From Symbiodinium natans (taxonomy: Eukaryota; Sar; Dinophyceae; Suessiales; Symbiodiniaceae): DNA of 64,000 nucleotides. Position 1 is the first letter of the stretch. Each line of letters opens with the position of its first letter. Below, piece by piece: positions 1-9,717 of this stretch. The stretch spans positions 935,881 through 999,880 of the forward strand of contig CAJNDS010000002.1 in assembly GCA_905221605.1 (NCBI GenBank), given 5' to 3'. The position numbers and the translations under genes are program-made. Below the pieces are notes generated by a model, which was not told where the DNA came from, searched no databases, and saw nothing but the letters and a program-made list of their open reading frames with translations.

Positions 1-72
1 CCCTAAACCCCAAACCCTCATTCGTACCTGTTTCCATTGTAAACCCTAAACCCTATAGACCCGAAACCCAAG
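1..72. repeat. degenerate CCCTAAA telomere-type array at window edge
   Basis: Imperfect CCCTAAA units with single-base variants, broken by a short unique stretch. It abuts the 3' end of the hAT-like gene and probably continues outside the window. Confidence 0.8.
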
Positions 73-74
73 TG

Positions 75-641
75 CTATAGGCAAGCTTGGGGCTCCTGGT
101 TGCGACAGCTGCGATGATTTGGAGCTCGTCCGCCATCTCGATAGTACTCCATCCACGCGCGCAAGGAGTCAAGGCGCACAGTCTGGACGTCTTCGCTCTC
201 TCTCACACCCTTGAAGTCATACTTGCGAACGAGAAACTCCAGCTGCAGAGTCATGGTCTCCCAATTCTCCACTGCTTCCGCCATGACTCCGCGGCCGGAC
301 CTACGAGTGAACTGCGCAATGGGCTGGAGCAAGACTCCCATTCGCGCAATCTTGTTGCACTGGCCCTTGGCATTCAAGAGGCTGGCGAAGGCTTGGCCCT
401 TGTCGCCTGCAGCAAGGTCTTTGTACTGCAAGGACGGCTGGCCAGCAGTCAAGCAAGCCAGTCGAAACAAGTCCAGATTGTAGGTGAAGGTCATTGCGGT
501 GGAGTACAGAGAGCAGAAACGGGTGCTTCTGGGCGGACGAGGAAAGACCTTGCGCTTCTTGTTGGAAAGCAGCACCTTCTCTTGCAAGTAGCAACGGAGG
601 CGCTTCTTGCGCGCCAGAAAGGTGACAGCAGTCTTGAGCTC
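75..641 (-). CDS. hAT-like transposase, exon 3 (C-terminal part)
   Basis: Last of three exons of a hAT-type transposase-like gene, 188 codons and a stop. I place the start at an AG|G acceptor (GGAG|GAGCTC), in phase 0 with exon 2. The text resembles the part of hAT/DUF659 proteins that follows the catalytic domain: a basic stretch, then a PPRSTRFCSLYSTAM segment matching the usual 'RPGxTRFxT' block, then a helical region containing LLQPIAQFTRR. It ends shortly after and lacks the usual C-terminal hAT dimerisation domain, so the protein is either truncated beside the telomere-type array or reduced. What is seen is family resemblance only; activity is not implied. Confidence 0.6.
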   Translation of the reverse strand, partial: ELKTAVTFLARKKRLRCYLQEKVLLSNKKRKVFPRPPRSTRFCSLYSTAMTFTYNLDLFRLACLTAGQPSLQYKDLAAGDKGQAFASLLNAKGQCNKIARMGVLLQPIAQFTRRSGRGVMAEAVENWETMTLQLEFLVRKYDFKGVRESEDVQTVRLDSLRAWMEYYRDGGRAPNHRSCRNQEPQACL

Positions 642-664
642 CTCCAAAAAAAAAGACACCAAGG

Positions 665-926
665 CAAAATAGGCTCCTTTAAATACAGTTCAGTGCAGTA
701 TTGCAAGGCCAAAAAACGCACAAAGGTCTCTGTCAAACATTAACACAATGCAATGCATTTCCAAGGCCCTGAAACACAGAAAGGTCTCCCTGAAAATGTA
801 AACAGTTCAGTCAGTGCGTTTTTCGAAGGCCCTAAAACGCACGAAGGTCTCCCTGATATTGTAATACAATTAGTGCGTTTTTCCAAGGCCCTAAAACGCA
901 CAGAGGTCTCCCTGAAACAGACAAGC
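665..926. repeat. intron made of ~60-bp hairpin repeats
   Basis: About four imperfect tandem copies, each 58-63 bp, carrying an inverted pair GTGCGTTTT ... AAAACGCAC and the phrase AAGGTCTCC. The block fills the intron between exons 2 and 3 of the hAT-like gene. Related hairpins lie in its other intron and upstream of it. Confidence 0.75.
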
Positions 927-1757
927 AAGACCCTGACTGCTGTCCTTCGCACTGGAACGAAGCCATGGAAATATCTTGGGCATTCGCTTAGCCACGACAT
1001 TGCCAGCGTGCTCCAAGCAGAAAACCCACGCAGTCTTCCTGGCGCCAGGACGCTGCTTGAAAAGCCGCCGAGACTTTCGCATCACACTTGGCCCATCCGT
1101 GACAATGGCCGAGACGTGGTCCGCGCCAATTCTCTGGACAGCTTCCGCAGCAAAGCTGGCCATGCGCGGAGCATCTTGCTTGGAGTCCTTGAAGTCCTCT
1201 GTCCCAAGATGCAATCTGCCAGCATTGTTGCTGAGCCAAAGATTCACCATGCAGTGTCCCTGTGAGAACTGACCATCGAAAGACAGCGTGCCAGGACCGG
1301 CTCGTGCCAATTGCAAACCCTTCTCGGTGCACTCCTCGTAGAAGCTTGCCAAGATCTTGCAAAAGTCCGGGCGACTGATGCCCTGATACCGGCCTGCAGA
1401 GATGTAGGAAAGAAGCTGTCGAGTCCGGGGATGCTGCGCGCGACTGAATGCACTGGCAGTCTCCACGATCTCCAACACCTGCAGTTCACGAGCGCGCTGC
1501 AAGTCCAGGTCGCCTGGCTTGTCGAGCTCCTGCCTTGCGACTGCCCATTGCTGGAACTCGCAGTAGACCTGCGCCGGCTTAATGCCCTCCATGGCCAGCT
1601 TTGCAACTTGATCCTGCGGAAACAACTTTGTGCACGGGGTGCAGCGGTTGGAGCCGTGCAGCTTTCCATTCATTTTTTTCAGACGCTCCTTCACGGCAGC
1701 CGTGAAGTCAGCCTCCGTTCGCGCCGGGCGATCAGGGCCAGACTGGAGCCATGCTGC
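927..1757 (-). CDS. hAT-like transposase, exon 2 (DUF659-like catalytic region)
   Basis: 277 codons open in one frame. Start: AG|G acceptor (TGAG|GCAGCA). End: I infer a GC donor (CTT|GCTTGT); both edges are phase 0 with the neighbouring exons. The centre matches the DUF659 layout of hAT elements: a 'SFDGQFS' block, then HLGTEDFKDSKQDA, then IGADHVSAIVTDGPSV, then WVFCLEHAGNVV, the positions where hAT RNase-H-fold transposases carry 'DGW', 'K(S)xDAS', 'VVTDNA' and 'CxxHxxNL'. The usual aspartate in 'TDG' is present. Near the start a CTPC pair followed by a C/H-poor stretch may be a remnant of a BED-like finger. No terminal inverted repeats were found around the gene, so it may be a domesticated or decayed copy. 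Confidence 0.75.
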
Positions 1758-1763
1758 CTCAGG

Positions 1764-1905
1764 TGCGTTTTGTCAAGGCTCAAAAACGCATGGCATCTAA
1801 ATCTAGCCACGTGAACCACCACGCGTTCTAGAGCTCCTGAAAAACGCATGGTATCTATATCTGGCCACGTCAACCTCCATGCGTTCTACAAGCCGTGAAA
1901 AACGC
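1764..1905. repeat. short CGTTTT/AAAACG hairpin repeats
   Basis: Three diverged hairpins with arms such as GTGCGTTTT/AAAAACGCA and GCGTTCTA/GAAAAACGC, about 65 bp apart, in the intron between exons 1 and 2 of the hAT-like gene. A lone relative lies at 2340-2375, upstream of the gene. Confidence 0.65.
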
Positions 1906-1944
1906 ACGGCGCTGACATCACGCAAACTAAAACCCAAACCCGGC

Positions 1945-2253
1945 CTTGCTCATGCCACCCAGTTTGTGGAAGAGCGCGCGGTCGCTTCCTGCTGTGAAGT
2001 CGCACCATCCGCAGCCTGCACACATCCACAGATCCCGACTGCCATCGCTGCCAGACTTTGGAATCCGAAGTCTGACCATGCCAGACGCCAGCACTTGATC
2101 CACAGGCTTCTGTGGGCTACATGCCAATGTTGGGCTGCTCCCGAACTCATCCAGGAACTTCTGACAGGCTTCAAACTCGCGAAGGGCCCCAAAGAGCGGG
2201 TGCTCGCTCAACTTCGGCCCTTCACAGAGCCGCTTGCCATGCCGGGCAGCCAT
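1945..2253 (-). CDS. hAT-like transposase, exon 1
   Basis: 103 codons from an ATG to an inferred GC donor (AGCAAG|GCCGGG), phase 0 into exon 2. The last third contains WMCAGCGWCDF followed by FHKLGG, a Cys-rich segment with a downstream His that could be a BED-type DNA-binding finger of the kind found at the N terminus of hAT transposases. Assignment to the same gene rests on strand, spacing (a 187-bp intron of hairpin repeats) and phase; there is no direct homology for the first half. Confidence 0.5.
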
Positions 2254-2506
2254 GGTTGCAGCAAACCGACTTGCTACTATTGAAACAGAAAGCTTCGTCT
2301 CTAATCATGACCACTTTCTCTCTATGCTGCTTCTGTCGCTGTGTGCGTTTTCTGGGCTTCTGTAAACGCACTGCATTGGGCAAAAACACTTGCGCGACAG
2401 CTTGTCACGATATAGCAAAAGCGCGCTTGGCATGTATATGTTAGAAGTGCGCTTGGATGGGGCCCGCGCTTAACTAAGCACGCGCTTAACAACAACTAAG
2501 GTGTTC

Positions 2507-2573
2507 TCGCCCAAAAAAGCGTTCGACAAGCAAGCGCTTTTTTGGGTGCGATGCGCGCGCATCGAACACATGG
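2507..2573. repeat. strong palindromic hairpins
   Basis: A perfect 12-bp stem CCCAAAAAAGCG (2510-2521) with its complement at 2535-2546, loop 13 nt, directly followed by the palindrome GATGCGCGCGCATC. The whole is bracketed by GTGTTC/GAACAC. Possibly the end of a mobile element or a structured RNA; no gene is assigned to 2254-2870 otherwise. Confidence 0.7.
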
Positions 2574-2870
2574 CTGTGCGCAGTGTTTTGGGGGCACCGA
2601 ACACCAATCCCATGGCGGCAGTGGTGAATCTGAACATACACAAAATACTCCCCTTAGAACCTTAACAAACATACTATTTTGAACATCCTCTGGGGCTTTA
2701 TATAAGCAAAAATAAAAATAAAAATGAAACACTTCCCAAGGGGGATACGCAAAACACGTCCCACAAAATGCGACGCTCCCAAACCTCGAGTTTCTCCACG
2801 GTTTTCCTGCGTCCGACCCCAAGATGACACGCGCAACAACACGCGGGGCCGCAATGTGCGGCGGTACCTT

Positions 2871-3037
2871 GAGGGTTTAGGGTTTAGGGGGTGGGGTTTA
2901 GGGTTTAGGGTTTAGGGTTTAGGGTTTAGGGTTTAGGGTTTAGGGTTTAGGGTTTAGGGTTTAGGGTTTAGGGTTTATAAGGGTTAAGGGTTAAGGGTTA
3001 AGGGTTAAGGGTTTAGGGTTTAGGGTTTAGGGTTTCG
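2871..3037. repeat. TTTAGGG telomere-type array
   Basis: About 20 units in TTTAGGG orientation on the + strand, with an internal run of TTAAGGG variants. It marks the switch from the array-free hAT region to the array-rich rest of the window. Confidence 0.95.
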
Positions 3038-3850
3038 GACACAAGAGGCAGAGAGCCTCGGACAAACAAACTGCGCTCGGCCAGCTGCCCGCTGCTTCTT
3101 GATGGCTTCCATGAAGTTGCTGCCCATGACCTTAGGGTATTTAGAGCCGTTTAGGGGCTAGGGTTTAGGGTTTAGAGTTTAGGGTTTAGGGCAAAACCCT
3201 AAACCCTAAACCCCAAAACCCTAAGCCCTTCTTCCCCCAATCCCTACTCAACCCCCTCCCTCCTTCCGACCAAATCGCACCGTGGGCCCCCAGCTGTCGC
3301 TTGATGGGCATACCGGGTCCTTGGCTCACGGCTTATAAACCCTTTCTTAGGGTTTAGGGCTTGTAGGCTGATGTATAGGGCTTACAGGGTGGCCAGCTTA
3401 GAGGGCTCATCGGGGTTGCGGGCTTTGGCTTGTTGGCCTGTTCGCTGCTTTGGGGGCAAGGCTCATTATCAGGCTGGGTGGGAAGCAACCTTCCCAGATG
3501 TGCAACCAGAACGCTCAGGAAACTTGCGGAGTCTCTCTACCTCTATCGAAGCTCTGCCTGCAACCCTAAACCCTAAACCCTAAACCCTAAACCCTAAACC
3601 CGAACCCTAAACCCTAAACCCTAAACGAGTGCCCTACAGCATGCCGTAGCAACGACCAAGATGGCAGAACCTGGGTTCTTGCTTGGATATTAAACACTAA
3701 GTTGCCATACAAAAGGGTTTCGGGTTTAGAGTTTATAGGGTTTAGGGTTTAGGGTTTAGGGCAACTGAATGTTCCCCCGATCAACATGGTAACTTACGGA
3801 TCTAAGTTCCTGCAAGCCCTAAACCCTAAACCCTAAACTTCGGCTCGCAG

Positions 3851-3927
3851 GCTTTCTCTGGGCACCCCTGCCCGGCATAGTCCCCTGGACCAGTGCTTGG
3901 TTGAACGAGGCTCGCATCGTCCTGTGG
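3851..3927 (+). CDS. candidate exon of an unrecognised plus-strand gene (1 of 3)
   Basis: An island between CCCTAAA (left) and TTTAGGG (right). It has an AG|G acceptor (CGCAG|G), 25 open codons and a GT donor (GTTAGG), entering in phase 2 and leaving in phase 1. Two further islands at 5234 and 6030 join in phase. No homology is recognised; coding status rests on splice sites, phase and the array pattern. Confidence 0.35.
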
Positions 3928-4107
3928 GTTAGGGGTTTAGGGGTTTAAGGGTTTAGGGTTTTACGGGTTTAGGGGTTTAGGAGTTTAGGGTTGAGTCTGT
4001 ATAAGGTTTTTCAATTCAGCGTGTAGAGTTGAGGGGTGTTAGGTTCGGGTCGCAGGATTTTGCGAAAGGTTCTGCATTCCTGGCAAAACTATTTGGGAAA
4101 TCCCTCA

Positions 4108-4219
4108 TAAGGGCCCATGTACCTACATACGTAGTATATACTTGGGCCTTAAAGGGGGTTCCCATATAGCAGATGCAGGGCCCCAGTAAAACGATGCGGG
4201 TCCATGGACCTGCAGGGCT
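4108..4219. mobile_element. MITE-like element, family H (GTACATGGACC ends)
   Basis: Ends are complementary around GGTACATGGACCC/GGGTCCATGTACC, with an internal GTAGTATATACTTGGGCC phrase. Related copies lie at 6278-6408, 6866-6953 and 40707-40970; the last contains a CCCTAAA array. No coding capacity. Confidence 0.6.
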
Positions 4220-4222
4220 CTC

Positions 4223-4326
4223 CTAAACCCTAAACCCTAAACCCTAAACCCTAAACCCTAAACCCTAAACCCTAAACCCTAAACCCTAAACCCTAAACCC
4301 TAAACCCTAAACCCTAAACCCTCAAC
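4223..4326. repeat. CCCTAAA array
   Basis: About 14 near-perfect CCCTAAA units, directly left of the island carrying the E1-like exon at 4350-4419. Confidence 0.95.
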
Positions 4327-4349
4327 CCCAAGCCCTAAACCTGCCTCAC

Positions 4350-4419
4350 AACCATCACAGATCGCGGTGCATTCTCCGAGCTCTGGGCATGGTGTATCCA
4401 CTGCTCCACCGGGGTGAAC
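4350..4419 (-). CDS. ubiquitin-activating-enzyme (E1)-like protein, downstream exon
   Basis: Acceptor CCAAG|G. One base completes a codon begun in the exon at 4948-5004, then FTPVEQWIHHAQ follows. E1-family proteins (UBA1, NAE1, SAE1) have 'AQEVxKxxTGKFxPxxQW' just after the conserved GG, which these two exons reproduce across the junction. I end it at a GT donor (GTGAGG); alternatives a few bases on are GC (GCAGG) or GT from the telomere-type unit itself (CAG|GTTTAG). Only this short stretch is seen, so which E1 it belongs to cannot be told. Confidence 0.65.
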
Positions 4420-4768
4420 CTTGGGAACATTAGGGTTTAGGGTTTAGGGTTTAGGGTTTAGGGCTTTAGGACTTTAGGGCTTTAGGGCTTTAGGGCTTTA
4501 GGGTGCAGAGCTTAGGGACCCATTTTAAATGTTCAGAGCACAAGTCTTCGGGCTCAGGAGTTCACAAGAGCGGCGGATCGTCGCCCGAAACCCCTATCCC
4601 TTAGGCTCAACATAGCCCGCGAAAATAGCCCAACAACCCTGTGTAAGAAAGCCTTTTCGGGCCCAAGTACCCCAAATAAAAGTCCTTAAGAGCCTCAGGG
4701 TCTCCCTCATTCTGAACCCCTGAATTCTAAGACCTAAACCCTCGACCCTAAACCCTACTGGTCTGCTG

Positions 4769-4890
4769 CTTGGAGGTTCAGGGTACGTATAACCCCAATG
4801 ATAACTGCACTTATAAGCCCCCTGAAGTCCTCTAAGTAGGTTATAAGTGTACGTATAACTGGGGTTATACGTACCCATGAACCTCCAAGT
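4769..4890. mobile_element. MITE-like palindrome, family B
   Basis: Terminal inverted repeats of the ACTTGGAGGTTCA type and a palindromic body of GTATAAC/TTATAAGT words. The family has the best copies in the window (7850, 29300, 33172, 45011, 50916, 61730). No open frame. Confidence 0.85.
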
Positions 4891-4947
4891 AACCCTGAAC
4901 CCTAAACCCTAAAGCCTAAACCCTAAACCTCCAAGTAGGGCTCTGGC

Positions 4948-5004
4948 TTACCTGTCTTCTTGATGACCTCCTGGGCCACAGCACCGCCAAGGAAGGCACA
5001 AAGC
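4948..5004 (-). CDS. ubiquitin-activating-enzyme (E1)-like protein, upstream exon
   Basis: 57-nt exon: acceptor CGAG|G, then LCAFLGGAVAQEVIKKTG, then two bases of a Lys codon and a GC donor (AA|GCCAGA). With that donor the protein reads on as K-FTPVEQW in the next exon, matching the E1 adenylation-domain motif 'GGxxAQEVxKxxTGKF'. The GTAAGC six bases earlier looks like a better donor but would break the motif, so I reject it. The intron (4947-4420) begins with TTTAGGG and ends with CCCTAAA in gene sense. Confidence 0.72.
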   Translation of the reverse strand, partial: ALCLPWRCCGPGGHQEDR

Positions 5005-5233
5005 CTCGGAGGAGGGATCCTGGTTTCTAGGGTTCAAGGTTCAGGGTACCCTAAACCCCAAACCCTCACCCTACAGTTCAGGGTTCAGGGGTCAGGGTTG
5101 AGGGTTGAGGGTTGAGGGGTTTCGGGTTTAGGGTTGGTCTGCCCGCATCAACACGAAGAACACCCCAACCCTTTTAACCCTAAAACACAAACATACACAC
5201 ACACACACACATGGGCTTGATTTGGGGTTGTAG

Positions 5234-5323
5234 GCGCGAAGGGTACAAGTACCAGGTATCAGTACACAGCGCCAGGTGCAATCCTCACCCTGACTGAGGT
5301 GCCAAAGCGACAAGGCTCTAGAG
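5234..5323 (+). CDS. candidate exon of an unrecognised plus-strand gene (2 of 3)
   Basis: GTAG|G acceptor, 29 open codons (contains YQYTAPGAILTLTEV), donor AGAG|GTTTAG where the telomere-type repeat itself supplies the GT. Phase 1 in and phase 1 out, compatible with the islands at 3851 and 6030. Unrecognised. It lies between minus-strand E1-like exons and RPS16, so the two strands' exons would interleave here. Confidence 0.4.
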
Positions 5324-5359
5324 GTTTAGGGTTTAGGGATGTTAGGGTTTAGGCCCCTA

Positions 5360-5640
5360 AAAAGCAAACAGTGTTGAGCCGTATGTTCTTTCTCATATTT
5401 CGGTCTGCAGGGAGTAGTATTAATAAAGTAAAACTTGTCCTTTTCATAGCCCTCATTCATGAGCTTATGTCATGTACTGGTCGACATGAATGGTGCACGA
5501 ATAATACTAATAGTGCTGCTAACTCCTTCACTCTAGGATTCAACACGTTCACCCTTCCCTGCAAGTACTAGCGGCTTTGGGTTTCCAGAAAGGGGTTGCA
5601 GGCTTAGGGTTTAGGGCTTATAGGCTTTAGGGTTTAGGTT
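5360..5640. other. AT-richer unique segment, no assigned gene
   Basis: A 66-codon frame runs forward through 5371-5571 but has no recognisable motif and an unconvincing context. No array lies inside. I see nothing firm in it. Confidence 0.5.
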
Positions 5641-6029
5641 TTACGGGCAGGTAGGTATATGGGATCAGTTAGCATGCAGGAGCTCCCATTCCTAGGCACT
5701 CTACTCTCATGGCTTGGCCTTTGAAGTAGGAAAACATTTACATGGAAATTTCCGACAATAGGGGTAGCCCTAATCTTCGCCGAAATGCTATAATCCCTAT
5801 TATGGGAAACCCCGTAAAAAAAAAAAAAAAAGTACGTCGGAGACCCCCCCCCCCCCCCCCCAAATATGCCAAAGGCCAACCTAGCTATCTAGATCCTGCC
5901 AGAACGTTCAGGTATACCTAACCCTACACCCTAAACCCTATACATTAAACCCTAAACCCTAAACCTTGCCGGGAAAGGAAGCTTCTTTTCTTTCCGTCCA
6001 CGCCCCTGAGTGCCATCTTTAGTCTGCAG

Positions 6030-6088
6030 GGTCCTACATGAAGGCCTTGTCGGGCGGTGCGTCGCGAACGGCCAAAAACAACTCGCGA
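6030..6088 (+). CDS. candidate exon of an unrecognised plus-strand gene (3 of 3)
   Basis: CTGCAG|G acceptor, two bases closing the codon left open at 5323, then SYMKALSGGASRTAKNNSR and a GT donor (GTGGGG). Flanked left by CCCTAAA and right by TTTAGGG. The reverse strand also reads open, so strand is not certain. Confidence 0.4.
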
Positions 6089-6092
6089 GTGG

Positions 6093-6184
6093 GGTTAGGG
6101 TTTAGGGTTTAGGGTTTAGGGTTTAGGGTTTAGGGTTTAGGGTTTAGGTTTTAGGGTTTAGGGTTTAGGGTTTAGGGTTTAGGG
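6093..6184. repeat. TTTAGGG array
   Basis: About 13 units with one TTTTAGG variant. Confidence 0.95.
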
Positions 6185-6399
6185 TACCCTTCAATCAAAC
6201 CCTTACATCTGTTCTTCCTCGTGTATCCAAACCTACGAACTTACTGGTTCTTAAGGGTGTGTTTCAGGTTTATGGTTCAGGGTACGAAATGTCCCTACAT
6301 ACCCTCAGGACCTATGTAGTATATACTAGGGTCCTAAAGCTACGATATCGGAATCCCTATATGAGGCCCTAGTGTATGTTCATAGGTACATGGACCCTT

Positions 6400-6495
6400 A
6401 TCTAGGATGGCCCTTAACACCCTCTGATCGATATTCATACAGATGGTCCTCTTGAAGCCAATAAGGGAACATTATAAACTATCCCAAGGGCCTAA
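6400..6495. mobile_element. MITE-like element, family G (GGATGGCCCTTA)
   Basis: Shares the words GATGGCCCTTA, ACCCTCTGA, GATCCTCTTGAA and TGTCCCAAGGGCCT with copies at 29515 and 60906 and a remnant at 57912; the ends are loosely complementary. Confidence 0.6.
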
Positions 6496-6587
6496 AACGC
6501 TATAGGATATGAAGACCCTGCTGTGAAACAGCTCCAAAAGCACCGCCGACCTCGCGCGGCCCACCACCGGTAAAGAGCCAGGGCCCC

Positions 6588-6636
6588 TCAGCGGTAGGAC
6601 TTCTGGAAGCGCGCACGGGCAGAGCGGCCACCGAAC
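6588..6636 (-). CDS. RPS16: ribosomal protein uS9 (RPS16), exon 10, C terminus
   Basis: Acceptor CGCAG|G. The G closes a Lys codon begun in exon 9, then FGGRSARARFQKSYR and TGA, the hallmark C-terminal tail of eukaryotic uS9 (human FGGPGARARYQKSYR); its end reaches the P-site tRNA in the ribosome. The intron before it (25317-6637) is 18.7 kb and contains other complete or partial genes on the same strand. The phase fits exactly, but such a long host intron means this exon could also have been separated from the rest by rearrangement; a cDNA would decide. Confidence 0.9.
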
Positions 6637-7073
6637 CTGCGCCATTTTTTGTTTTGGGGGGCCTCGGGTAGTCTACAGGGTGTCGGGCTTTGAGAGCTTG
6701 GGGGGGGGTTAGGGACTGTAAGGTTTGTTGCGCTTTGAGTAGGAATGTGTGTGTGAGAGAGTGAGAGTGAGAGTGTGTGTGAGTGTGTGTCTCTGTGTCT
6801 GTGTCTGTGTCTGTGTGCGCGTGTCTCTGTGTCTCTGCGTCTCTGCATTGGTCTATCCTCCGAACATAGTATATACTTGAGCCTTAAGTTATAGGGCTTC
6901 CGATGTAGTAGCTGCAGCGCACAAGTATGTACTTTAGAGGTACATGGACACTTAGGGATTAGGGGGTGACGGGTTTCTGGGTACCTGGAACTCAACTACC
7001 TACAGCTTTAGGGATTCTTCCGACAAACCAACAGAAGATTCTACTCCTGAGGCTCAAAATAGCACGCAAGCCT

Positions 7074-7146
7074 TAGGGTTTAGGGTTTAGGGTTTAGGGT
7101 TTAGGGTTTAGGGTTTAGGGTTTAGGGTTTAGGGTTTAGGGTTTAG
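7074..7146. repeat. TTTAGGG array
   Basis: Ten units; the first array upstream of RPS16 exon 10 in gene sense (CCCTAAA orientation). Confidence 0.95.
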
Positions 7147-7220
7147 GAGTCCCAGGTACATCCTGAAGCAATTCCCTGTCAGGCTGCGGCACGGTGTTTC
7201 TTCTTGCTGCGCAAGTATGA

Positions 7221-7363
7221 CTTGGTAGCCCAGGAACCATAATATAATAAGGGTACCCTTCTTGGTAGTGGCTACTTTAAGAGAACCTAAGACCAAAAAT
7301 ATAACAAACCCTAAACCCTAAACTCGAATAGCCCCAAACCTCGGATACCACCGGGCTACCAAG
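7221..7363. mobile_element. MITE-like element, family A (TAGCCCAG ends) with internal CCCTAAA
   Basis: Ends CTTGGTAGCCCAG and CCGGGCTACCAAG are inverted repeats; the body has GGGTACCCTT. Two to three CCCTAAA units sit in the middle, as in the copies at 28480 and 41209, but not in the copy at 55854, so the telomere units look inserted. Confidence 0.75.
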
Positions 7364-7849
7364 ATCATGTTCACTTCGGTATTGTGAGATTGTTTATTCA
7401 GCTCCTGGAGGCGGTCAGGTGGCCGGCTTTCGATGAGACGTCCGGACTTGGGCCCCAAACCTGAAAACTAAACACCACCCTAAACCCTACCCAAAAGAAA
7501 ACTATAAACCCTATAAACCCAAACCCTAAGCCCAAGTAAGCTCCGGCTCTTGGGGATTTCAGGGGGTCAGGGCCTGCGGAAAGCAGGAATGACTGCCATC
7601 TGACCTAAGGTGTGAGCACCTGCACTTGCAGATGCTGAGCAGCGTCGTGCGCAGCACCCCACGAGGATGACTAGGGTTTAGGGCTTAGGGTTTACTTTGA
7701 GGATCGCCTGAAGCGCCGAAATCCCAAAATCTCCCAACGCCCCTAGAACGCGCCCTGCACGTGCACCCTCATACTCCCAAACACTCCCCTAAACCCTAAA
7801 CCCTAAACCCTAAACCCCTGACGACACCAGAATTCGGTCCCTAGAAGTA

Positions 7850-8000
7850 CTTGGGAGGTTCATGGTACTTATTAACCAAGTATCACTGTGCTGATAACTG
7901 AACATATTAGGGCACCAAAGGGCTGATAAGTGGGCTATACGTACAGTTATAATTGGATAATAATTGGATAATAAGCACCATGCACCATGAACCTCCAAGT
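7850..8000. mobile_element. MITE-like palindrome, family B
   Basis: Left end ACTTGGGAGGTTCATGGTAC, right end GTACC-type complement ending CCTCCAAGT; internal partial duplication of AATTGGATAAT. Confidence 0.85.
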
Positions 8001-8102
8001 ATGGATTGAAGCCAAAGGCAAGAAGCATGGCAACCGTCAGTAGATGCTGGCTTCGTGAATCGACTGACTCGGATTCCATCCGCATTGTTGTGAACCCCAC
8101 AC

Positions 8103-8240
8103 TACTATTTGCTTAAGGACCGAAAAAAATGACAAAAATCCTTCCTTCTAAGGGTAATATGGGATCTTTCTCTCTCTTTTTGTTTTTTTTTTTTTTTTTT
8201 TTTGGGGGGGGGGGGGGGGGCTTCTTAAGCAAATAGTAGT
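8103..8240. mobile_element. MITE-like element, family E (TACTATTTGCTTAAG ends)
   Basis: Perfect 15-bp terminal inverted repeats TACTATTTGCTTAAG. The inside is a T-run then a G-run (about 20 each). Relatives at 39644, 40500, 51708 and 59181. Confidence 0.85.
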
Positions 8241-9717
8241 ACAAGCACGAAACCATAAGCCGCACTCCATTCTATACCTGCTGAGGGAGCTGGAGATTTT
8301 GGAGGAATGAGGAGAACATATCTGAATACTCGACTATGCGCCTTTGGGTGTTCCTTGCATTCGCTAGGGTAGACTGCCCCTGACTACCCTAAACCCTAAA
8401 CCCTAAACCGTAACCCTAAACCCTGAACCCTAAAGCCTGAACCCTGAACCCTGAGCCCTGAACCCCTAAACCGATGATGCAGCATAAAATGCTCGAGCCC
8501 CAAGTATTCCAGACAAAGGGTTCTAGGGTTTAGGGTTTAGGGTTTAGGCCCTAGGTTTCTGACCTCCCACGGAATCTCGTACACTTTGAGTCTCCCTAAA
8601 CTTACAGGCCTAACCTCCCGGAACCCCAACGACTATGCTCCCGAAGAAGAAGAAGAAGAAGCTACATTAATTGGCATCTTTGTGCACTTATAAGCCCTAA
8701 TCCCTAAACCCTAAACCCTACACCCTAAACCCCAAACCCCAAACCCCCCAAACCCTAGACCTAAACCCTAAATCCTAAATCCTAAACGAGCTAGGGAATT
8801 CGGTACGTATACACCCCCTCCTATAACACCCTGTAAGGCTGTAAGGTGTACCCAACTCCCCACGTCCCTACTAAGAGGCAGTGCGCAAAGATACAAAAAG
8901 GACTATCCCTCTGAACAATAGTCCTACACAATTCTGCTTAATTAAAGCCAAGAAGGATAACTCTCTTTGAAAATTAAAGCAAGGGACTACCCAGTTGGGC
9001 AGTATACTCGTCAGGGTTTCGGGTTTGGGGAGCCTTAACCCTATGGTCTAGGGTTTAGCTTAGGGGTTAGTGTTTAGGGCCTATCGGGTTTAGTTTAGGG
9101 CTTGTAGGGGTTTCGGGTCTACAAGCAGTATGGGGTTACCCTAAACCCTAAACCCTAAACCCTAAATCCTAAACTCTAAACCCTAAACCCTAAACCCTAA
9201 ACCCTGGCGTTATATGGCTTTGGGGGGTGCGGGCTGTAAATTAGCCCCAACGGGGATGGCCCCTAGCTCTTTGCCGCACTAGGGGTCCTTACCCTCTACA
9301 TCTGAAACGGCCCAACCCTTACACCTCTAGCCCTAAACCCGAAACCCTAGAAACTGCATACCATCAACTCTAAGCCCAATAATCGCCTAAACCCCAAAAT
9401 TCAACTCTGCGTCTTGTGCGTAGCTGGGGAGCCGCGCCGCTCAGCTCAGAAGGAAAAAAAAGGGACTTTGCGCTTTTGGCTCAGCGCCGCTGCCGAGGGC
9501 AGGGCCATGCAGTGCGTCGATTTACGCAAGTGGGAATTCTCTTCCAATGGACCCCCCCCGAAGTACTCACCGTCATGAGCCAGAAAGCCCAAAGATTGAA
9601 ACCCTAAACCCTAAACCCTAAACCCTAAGCCCTAAGCCCTACAGCCCTACAGCCCAAACCCAACTCAACATCATGGCCCGTAAGCCCTCTTTGGGAGGGC
9701 AACTTGGGACCTTAAGA

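Noticed and set aside
4948-5004. GTAAGC as the donor of the E1-like exon
   Set aside because: Better consensus, but it leaves phase 1 and destroys the TGKFTP motif; the GC donor six bases on restores it exactly.
6740-6846. Arg/His-rich frame over a GT/GA microsatellite
   Set aside because: Low-complexity translation of simple repeats.
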